A stretch of DNA of 64,000 nucleotides from positions 961,001 to 1,025,000 of the forward strand of contig CAHIKZ030004736.1 of assembly GCA_903632075.3 (NCBI GenBank), written 5' to 3'. Source of the stretch: Acanthosepion pharaonis (Eukaryota; Mollusca; Cephalopoda; Sepiida; Sepiidae). Made by a program: the position numbers and the translations under genes. This document shows positions 57,801-64,000 of this stretch, in pieces. Below the pieces are notes generated by a model. It did not search any database. It saw nothing but the letters and a program-made list of their open reading frames with translations, and was not told where the DNA came from. Within the stretch, counting starts at the first letter, position 1. Every line of letters begins with the position of its first letter.

Positions 57801-58090
57801 CAAAGCATAGTAGGCACCCGTTTATCTTGCGAGATAAAGTTAGCGGTCAGTCTAGTCAATAGTACATCTATTACGTTTAGCCTACCCTGGTACAAGCAAA
57901 GAGATTGAGAAACAATGAATATCGAACTTGATATATTAGCAGATTTACCTGAGATGTGCTTGCTAAAATCTGTGCTGCAGTAGGCACCTGTTTAAAATTT
58001 GACTACCGATGCCGGAAGATTCTTAATGTATTTCGTTTCATTATATCTAGTTCATGATTACTGTTGTTAAATTATTTGGTAGGTTGGTTG
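57801..58090. other. No feature recognised
   Basis: No supported feature. Confidence 0.4.
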
Positions 58091-58335
58091 ATTTTGTTTA
58101 GCGGCATACAACACATCTAGAGGTTATTTAATGTCGAAATCTAAATATTTCGAACACAATTTTATGATTTCAGTTAAATATATTTTGAACACAATTTCAT
58201 GTCTTCAACTGCAATAAAATGTATTGTCGGTCATTTTGCTATATCATGTATCGTTGGTAATTCTATAAAATTATATTGTTGGTCATTTTGATTCAAAACT
58301 GTATTGCTGTTAATTTTACTATAAAAATGTATTTT
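58090..58335. repeat. Two degenerate minisatellites after an element-like end
   Basis: TTTAGCGGCATAC near 58097 is the inverse of the end near 10118. It is followed by two units of about 35 bases (TTTCGAACACAATTTTATGA type) and about four units of about 28 bases (TGTATTGTTGGTCATTTTG type). Confidence 0.65.
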
Positions 58336-58816
58336 TATGCTTTCATAGTTTTTTTGCTTTTGTTTGAAATTTCACTATTAACCCTGAGCAATCTTCCGAT
58401 CAGAGTCCTTACTGTCGAATGTATTTTATCGTTATAACCAGGACTGTTGTTAAATTAAATTTAAAGTTTGGAAAATTGTTTCTATAAATAATAAAGATCA
58501 TTAAGAATTCCATGAGATATCTAAGTTAAAGGAGACGGAAGCGTGAGAGTCTTTGAGGGTTTGTATGTCGAGTCGCTGAGTTAGCTGAATATGGTAAATT
58601 AGAACTGACACAAGGAAAAGAAATAAGGCAAACGTTTGTATAATCAGATATTTCACCTTGAGTTTTTGTCATGACTTACCAGAAGCAAGAAATGATTTTA
58701 CTTTTTAATTAACAAGTCTTTTGCGGGTATGCTTACTTTATTCGTACAGATGTTTTAACAATAGGCACGAAGATGGAATCTCTATTTTCAAACAAGAGCT
58801 TTCGTTTAATGATCTA
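58336..58816. other. No gene recognised
   Basis: No supported feature. Confidence 0.45.
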
Positions 58817-59023
58817 CAGGGTGGTCCGAATGTTTTATCACACCTATATAATATAATTTTCTATTTCAAATGACTGACACAAAAGTGTTGGTTTTCATAC
58901 AGACCTTCTCGATGTGTGACGGCGTGAATAAACTGAATCCAGTACATGTGCTTTGTATTACTTGTTCTCCTATTGTTCTCATTACTTTTTGGTAGGTAGC
59001 AGCGAGACTTTCGGACCACCCAG
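58817..59023. mobile_element. 207-bp Tc1/mariner-type MITE
   Basis: CAGGGTGGTCCGAA at the left and TTCGGACCACCCAG at the right are inverted with one mismatch. TA lies on both outer sides (58815-58816 and 59024-59025), the target of Tc1/mariner transposons. There is no coding capacity. Confidence 0.92.
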
Positions 59024-59025
59024 TA

Positions 59026-59419
59026 CATAATGCAACAAGATATTATTGTGAATTAAAATTTGGTAGATTTGTTACTTGCATATTTTCAAGGGCTTGCTCA
59101 TTCAGTCATAGCATATATATGATCTGCTTTCTCTACTTCTGGGATAGTCAACACTGATTCTCTATAGCATAAACTTTATTTTCCATAAGAGACTATTTTG
59201 ATCAGTGAATATTAAGAAAAGACTTTTCTGCAGAATGGTTATAAATTTTTCTTTTTTGATATCTCAGAAGCTTTGAACGCCTATTTCCCAACATTATTCC
59301 TCCATTATAATAGAAAATCTGATTTATTTAACAGTGGGCTGCAGGTGGTTCAAACGAAATCCTGACCTGGTATCTCGGCTTTAGTCACTTTTCTACCGCC
59401 GCAATATATCTTCTCTGCT
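59026..59419. other. No feature recognised
   Basis: No supported feature. Confidence 0.4.
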
Positions 59420-59705
59420 TTTTTCTCTAAATTTTTGATGGCAGTTGTTCTGAGGAGTTTCCTATTTTGTAACTCAACTTCATCAATTTAAGCGCAATAC
59501 TTGATTGGCAGATATGTCTCTCCATTTTACTGTTGAAATCTTTAAATATAACCGTAATTTCTATTCTAAGAGTTTCTTCTCTCTTACTTCTCGATTGTGG
59601 AACTCTCTACTTACTTTCCTGTCAACTACAATCTTCAAATGTTTGAATGCAGCATCAATCGTTATATTCTATCTTTTTGAAAAAAGGATCTATACCTATG
59701 TTTTA
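59420..59705 (+). mobile_element. LINE ORF2 C-terminal fragment
   Basis: One frame reads ADMSLHFTVEIFKYNRNFYS then KSFFSLTSRLWNSLLTFLST and TIFKCLNAASIVIFYLF. This is the F-x-LTSRLWNSL...K tail also seen at 13225, 16850 and 42390. It aligns with 42390-42650 at DNA level. It is the clearest translation of this tail in the window. Confidence 0.78.
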
Positions 59706-60355
59706 TAGATTATGCAAAAGCGTTGGATAAAGTATGTCACAAAGAACTGTTGGAACTGCTAGGTAAACTCTACATAGGTAGGAAGGATATTAGCAATAAC
59801 CCAGAATCTATATTGGCAGCAAACCGCTTGTATACGGATAAGAAATTAGTTCAGTAGATATGTATAAAAAGGAATGCTTTTTTCTCACCAAATCCTTTCT
59901 ACTTATACATCGAGGTGATTCTGAGAGAATTAAAAGTCCTACCAAGATTAATGATGAAGAATAGAATTTAAAAAAATGGGATAAACGAAAAACAAAGTAT
60001 ATCAGAAACAACCCACATTAAATAAAATATTTTTCACCAGAGAAAACAAATATCTTTTAATGTACAAAAATTACTTAATAGGCGTACAAAATACTAATAA
60101 TAAAAATAAAAATACATATAAATATTTGTTGCAACTTTTTCTCGTACGTGTTAACTTTGTGCGACCGTTTTGTACATGATGTTACTTTGAATTAATTCGA
60201 ATTCCAGCATTCCAAAAAATACAAGAAAATAGCAAAATTTTTTCAACCACACTGACAAATCCAAATTTGACAATGATTGAGACGGTCGAATTTTCTTTAT
60301 CAAAAACAAGACGAAACATGAACTTCGGCCACTTATCCACTAATTATACTCACTA

Positions 60356-60359
<4 letters not shown>
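59706..60359. other. No gene recognised
   Basis: 59706-59780 contains DYAKALDKVCHKELLELLG-like coding, which recalls another RT segment, but it is too short to assign. Confidence 0.4.
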
Positions 60360-60410
<51 letters not shown>

Positions 60411-60587
60411 TAATTATATATATATATAATTATATATATATACATATATATATAGATATTATATATATATATATATATATTTTATTACACACACACACAT
60501 ATATATATATACTAATTCTACATATATATATATTAATTATATATATATATATATATAGATATTATTACATATATATATATATATATT

Positions 60588-60626
<39 letters not shown>

Positions 60627-60655
60627 CTAATTATATATATATATATATATATAAA
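60360..60655. repeat. Interrupted (TA)n/(CA)n array
   Basis: Several TA blocks separated by CTAATTA, TAGATATTA and CACACACA words. The block structure is repeated, so it grew partly by segmental duplication. Confidence 0.95.
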
Positions 60656-60757
60656 TATAGCTTTGCGATACACTATATTTATGTGTAAATGTGCCGAAAA
60701 TTTCAGATATATCTGATAATTATCTGTAAAAGGACAATATGAAAAATAATATTAATC

Positions 60758-61603
60758 ATATGCGATGGCTAATTTATCGCTATTTGACATTTTTAAATTA
60801 GCGCAGGCGTGTTGTTTGCTTTTGATTTTGTCGACTACACAGCATAATAGGGTCAGTTAAGCACCATGAAATGATTCACTCGGCCAGAAATTTGGAAAAG
60901 GCAGGCTGTACTGCTTGGCATTCACGCCGGAAGCTGCCATACGAATATTTCAGAGTGTTTGGGTGTTAATCTGAGGACTCTGCAGAGGATTAAGAGTTGG
61001 ATGATATATCCAGTCAACATCAAGGTGTTTGGAGTGATCACTAGTAATGGTGACGTTATTCCTCCATTCATCTTCCTACAGGGCCTCAAAATCAACAAGG
61101 AGGTCTACGTCAAGTACATTGAGGAGGTAGTGCGCCCTGAATCAATCGGGTGCCTGCTGGAAGACCCTATGTCTGGCAACAGGGCTCTACACCATGCCAT
61201 ACAAGCAGGAGAAGCCATTCATGGCTACCAGACAATTTCTGTGACCACTTCACCCCTTACATCTGGCCACCTAACTCCCCAGATTGCAACCCCCACTTGA
61301 TTATTGTGTGTGGGGCGCAGTTGAGCGGGAGACCAACAAAACTTCTTGTCACACTAAAAATGAACTTACAGCAAGGATTATGGCAGCATTCACCAACTTA
61401 AACAAGGAGACCGTCCAGAAGAGTTGCAGGAGATTCCAAAGAGACCGTAGTTGAAGGCAATGTCGATTTTATTCAATTAATTTACTCTTTCGTATGTCAA
61501 GATATTTTTGTATAATTTTGGTAACTATATCTCTTAAAATTAAATGTCAGTGTTATTTTCTTTTTTTGAGTTATTTAGACGACAATTTATCTATCGCGCC
61601 CTG
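60758..61603 (+). mobile_element. Internally deleted Tc1/mariner transposon, both ends present
   Basis: A degraded left end (TGCGATGGCTAATTTATCGC) and a right end whose inverse is CAGGGCGCGATAGATAAATT bracket 846 bases. A TA follows at 61604-61605. Coding order: helix-turn-helix KRQAVLLGIHAGSCHTNIS and ECLGVNLRTLQRIKSW, then a deletion joins MIYPVNIKVFGVITSNGDVI. A frameshift near 61145 follows, then GRPYVWQQGSTPCHTSRRSH and WPPNSPDCNP. The second catalytic Asp, normally in WQQD, is Gly here. It cannot be active. The 113- and 83-codon frames are its two halves. Confidence 0.88.
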
Positions 61604-61606
61604 TAT

Positions 61607-61745
61607 AAAAATATAGTTTTGAGGCATGGTATCGTTATGGGTAAAAATACTCAATAGCAAGAACAAAGCGTGTGTAAATATAAAAGCGGACACTGAGGTT
61701 AATACCGAATGGCAACAGTTTGAATGCAATCTTTAGGCCATGAAT
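61607..61745 (+). repeat. (TA)n-associated hairpin repeat, degraded copy
   Basis: ATATAGTTTTGAGGCATGG, AAATACTCAATAGCAAG, AAAGCGTGTGTAAATATAAA and ACACTGAGGTTAA align with 35943-36048, but the hairpin half is lost. Confidence 0.68.
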
Positions 61746-62094
61746 ATAATGGGTATATTGGGCTTTGCGTATGTATACTCTAGAGTCACTTGTGAGAAGA
61801 AAGAGAAGACTAAATGTAAATTGGAGTTTTTGTTATTTTGTAGCGTATCGTAGTTGTTGCTAAGTTTTTTTTTGTGCGCTGTTGTATTCAAATCAAGCCA
61901 CTTTCAGTAAAATATCTTTAAATTAAACAAAATTAGGAAAAAATAGAGTTTGACATTTCCAGAGAGAACAATTACGACCTTTCCAAAAAAAAAAATGCTT
62001 CAGTTTAAAGAGGCAAAAAAGTTATTTTATACAATTTAAAACACGGTCTATAATATCCATTTTCCCAGGGACGCTTTGACGTGATGAAATCGTT
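61746..62094. other. No feature recognised
   Basis: No supported feature. Confidence 0.4.
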
Positions 62095-62205
62095 ACGTCG
62101 AACTAGTTCAATTCTAACTGATTAGTGAGTTCGAACCTCACTGGATGCTCCATAACTTCGGCCTTGTGCCATATTCAATTTATGCTTAGTAAATCACTGT
62201 ATTCA
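62095..62205 (+). mobile_element. tRNA-like SINE monomer
   Basis: Box-B-like GTGAGTTCGAACCTC near 62128 and a tail GGCCTTGTGCCATATTCAAT align with the monomers at 31683 and 18075. Confidence 0.7.
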
Positions 62206-62277
62206 TTTTCCAGATTGAATAAATCCTGAACTTTGTTAACTCCTATTCGTCTTTATATTTATTACCATTTGTACATC

Positions 62278-62465
62278 CAAGCATACAGCACCTGATATTC
62301 CCAAGTGGTCACCCTTCTAAATACTGACGACGTTCGACGTTGATCAACTTCAGTGATCAGACGAGAAACTAGTGTTTTAACGTGATATGACCGTAAGTTT
62401 GGATGTGCGGGTGGTGTAATGGGTAACGGCTCAGAATGAGAAATCGGAGAACCGAGTTCTATTTC
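62278..62465. mobile_element. 5S-derived SINE with inverted head
   Basis: 62280-62392 is a 5S-rRNA-like sequence on the minus strand. Its reverse complement starts ATATCACGTTAAAACAC and contains GATCACTGAAGTTGATCAAC and GGGTGACCACTTGGGAATAT. It is followed directly by GTAAGTTTGGATGTGCGGG and the tRNA-like body (TGGTGTAATGG, CGAGTTCTATTTCC) on the plus strand. In the other two copies (9365, 29895) head and body face the same way. Confidence 0.82.
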
Positions 62466-62674
62466 CTGTCATATTGTATTCCATTACGCGATCATGGAAC
62501 GTAGAGACATGATCACCACGGCGTCTCACATCCACCTTACCAACTTTCGCAGGCTAAGTAGATATCTCGGAAATATTATGTAGATCTTCTTTACTAATTG
62601 GTCACCTAATTCAAGGGTGAAGAACAACAATGATGCTGTTGTATGAGGGTAAGAAGAGGTGGTAAAAGGGGGAG
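62466..62674. other. No feature recognised
   Basis: Possible SINE tail, not aligned. Confidence 0.35.
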
Positions 62675-63130
62675 TTTATGCGAATATGTAGGAAAGATAA
62701 CAGTTAACTCTAGACTTGAAAAAGAAAAGATAGTAGTACCTGGGGAAGCATCCACTTGGGAGTATGTTCCATGAAGTGACAGTTATGTTCGCTTATCGTC
62801 CAGTTCACACTCCTCTCCGGTAAATTTGAATAGGATTAGAGATTTATCACTTGTTTCCTTTTCCTTCTAAATTCTTCTCATTCTTTTTCACACCCTTAGT
62901 CACTTGAGTCTTTCTGGCATTATTGCCATGTTTGGGGTGAATTATTTAAAAAAAATGTCCGATTGGAACTTCTTACTAAAGAAATGGAAATAGAGATAAT
63001 TTGTTCAGGTGAATGTATCATTGGGGGTCTTGGTTAGAATTGCGAACATTTACCATGGAAATATAGAGTAGCATGAGGCTTGTTGACGTTTCGTCTGTGG
63101 GAAATAGGTTGTACCGTTGAAAATAATTCT
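62675..63130 (+). repeat. Dispersed repeat family Z, copy 2, with LINE-tail insertion
   Basis: Aligns with 57475-57800 at both ends. The middle (about 62860-62955) carries the TTCTCATTCTTTTTCACACC...TTTGGGGTGAATTATTT tail also found at 40600-40680. Confidence 0.62.
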
Positions 63131-63193
63131 ATAGCCATGAAGAGGCTTCTGAGCTCTTCCAAGGAAAGTGAGGACTAGGCAGCTCTACTAGAT

Positions 63194-63200
63194 ACATACA

Positions 63201-63266
<66 letters not shown>
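63194..63266. repeat. (CATA)n(TA)n microsatellite
   Basis: About 10 CATA units then TA units. Confidence 0.96.
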
Positions 63267-63269
<3 letters not shown>

Positions 63270-63408
63270 TTCATGGAATACGACAAAGTGCTTTGATTTA
63301 GTTTTTTTATATAATTTCTCATGTGATCTAATAATTTTTTTTCTTTTCAGATGATAAATTATATAAAAACTGTCCGAATGTTCTTTTTATCCGAGCGCTT
63401 TCGGCTAT

Positions 63409-63544
63409 ACATTTAGCCATTTTCAAGGTTGACATATATTAACTGTCAACAAGAAATAGCATGTTAACTGTTTTATTTATATAGTTTGTTAACAAGAAAT
63501 AGTTTAACAGTTAATATATTTCAACCTTGAAAATGGTTAAATGT
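63409..63544. repeat. Inverted repeat with about 38-bp arms
   Basis: 63409-63446 and 63507-63544 are inverted with two mismatches, including CATTTTCAAGGTTGA and ATATATTAACTGT. The 60-base interior has an AACAAGAAATAG word twice. On the minus strand the left flank reads TTGAAAATGGCT...AGCCGAAAGCGCTCGG, a degraded hammerhead-like order. Confidence 0.88.
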
Positions 63545-63590
63545 CGTATTCAATAAAATGCGCATGAAAGAAGGATTGCTGCCTAAACAC

Positions 63591-63595
<5 letters not shown>

Positions 63596-63653
<58 letters not shown>

Positions 63654-63748
63654 AGCCAGAAACTACTTAACAAGGTTTCACCTAACGGTACTCCAGGGAG
63701 AAATGAAGATCCGTTAGGTGAAACATTAGTAGGTAGTTTCTGGCTCAC
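63596..63748. mobile_element. (TA)n followed by a 98-bp foldback element
   Basis: TA units (63596-63650) end exactly where the palindrome begins. Arms 63651-63688 and 63711-63748 match over 16 outer bases (GTGAGCCAGAAACTAC) and 14 inner bases (GTTTCACCTAACGG) with a variable stretch between. The loop is 22 bases. The 75-codon frames across it are artefacts. Confidence 0.9.
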
Positions 63749-64000
63749 TAGGATTTTTTATACTCTGCTCTACTTAGGGTATTGAGCACTTTACGTCTTT
63801 TTTATTTTACTCGATTGTTTTTTGCCTTTTGGTTAGGCATTGTGGTGTTGGTCGATTTTTTCCGACCAACTCCCATGGCTTTAATCTTTTACTTTTTTTT
63901 CCAATTTTTTTCCCAGATACCAGTTTATTTAAATATATTTATATTTGTAAATTGTACCATCCGGGATTGTTTTTTACCAGTTGAGCATAGGTATTAAATG
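63749..64000. other. No gene recognised
   Basis: Contains TATTGAGCACTTTACG near 63779, the inverse of the AAGTGCTCAATA segment of the (TA)n-associated repeat. Otherwise T-rich. Confidence 0.4.

Overview
This window looks like intergenic or intronic DNA from a large, AT-rich animal genome crowded with transposable elements. The mix of RTE-type LINE fragments, SINEs with 5S-rRNA-like and tRNA-like modules, Helitron ends, mariner and hAT relics, and very long (TA)n, (GATA)n and (CT)n arrays suggests a coleoid cephalopod, probably an octopus. That assignment is recognition and inference, not proof. I found no host protein-coding gene, no intact rRNA or tRNA gene, no CRISPR array and no bacterial operon. 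Most open frames are translations of simple repeats or short frames inside decayed transposons.

Layout. 0-10 kb: two purine-rich tracts, a composite inverted-repeat element, trinucleotide arrays, antisense RTE LINE pieces and a 5S-derived SINE. 12-15 kb: a mariner remnant, a LINE tail, another composite element and two long foldback repeats. 16-22 kb: sense RTE fragments, including the endonuclease to reverse transcriptase part, and a tandem SINE array. 22-29 kb: hammerhead-ribozyme-like motifs, long (TA)n arrays and a dispersed repeat called family Y here. 29.9-35.5 kb holds the best-resolved insertions: a 5S SINE interrupted by a solo LTR; a second solo LTR with a perfect 5-bp target duplication inside a minisatellite; and a 5'-truncated, GC-rich LINE with a perfect 17-bp target duplication and an intact C-terminal frame. 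36-46 kb: hairpin elements between (TA)n arrays, two Helitrons in opposite orientation, two mariner relics side by side, and a second LINE family. 50-64 kb: an hAT MITE with a perfect 8-bp duplication, a 207-bp TA-flanked MITE, a nearly complete but dead mariner, pyrimidine-rich DNA, and a 5S-derived SINE whose head is inverted.

The most interesting signal is structural. Several unrelated repeat families carry CTGANGA, then a short self-complementary segment, then GAAA, often with flanks able to pair as stem I. This is the layout of a type I hammerhead ribozyme, best at 23598-23650. A second theme is long palindromes lying directly beside or between (TA)n arrays.

The names 'family X', 'family Y' and 'family Z' are working labels for repeats seen more than once in the window. 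All boundaries except those fixed by target duplications or terminal repeats are approximate.
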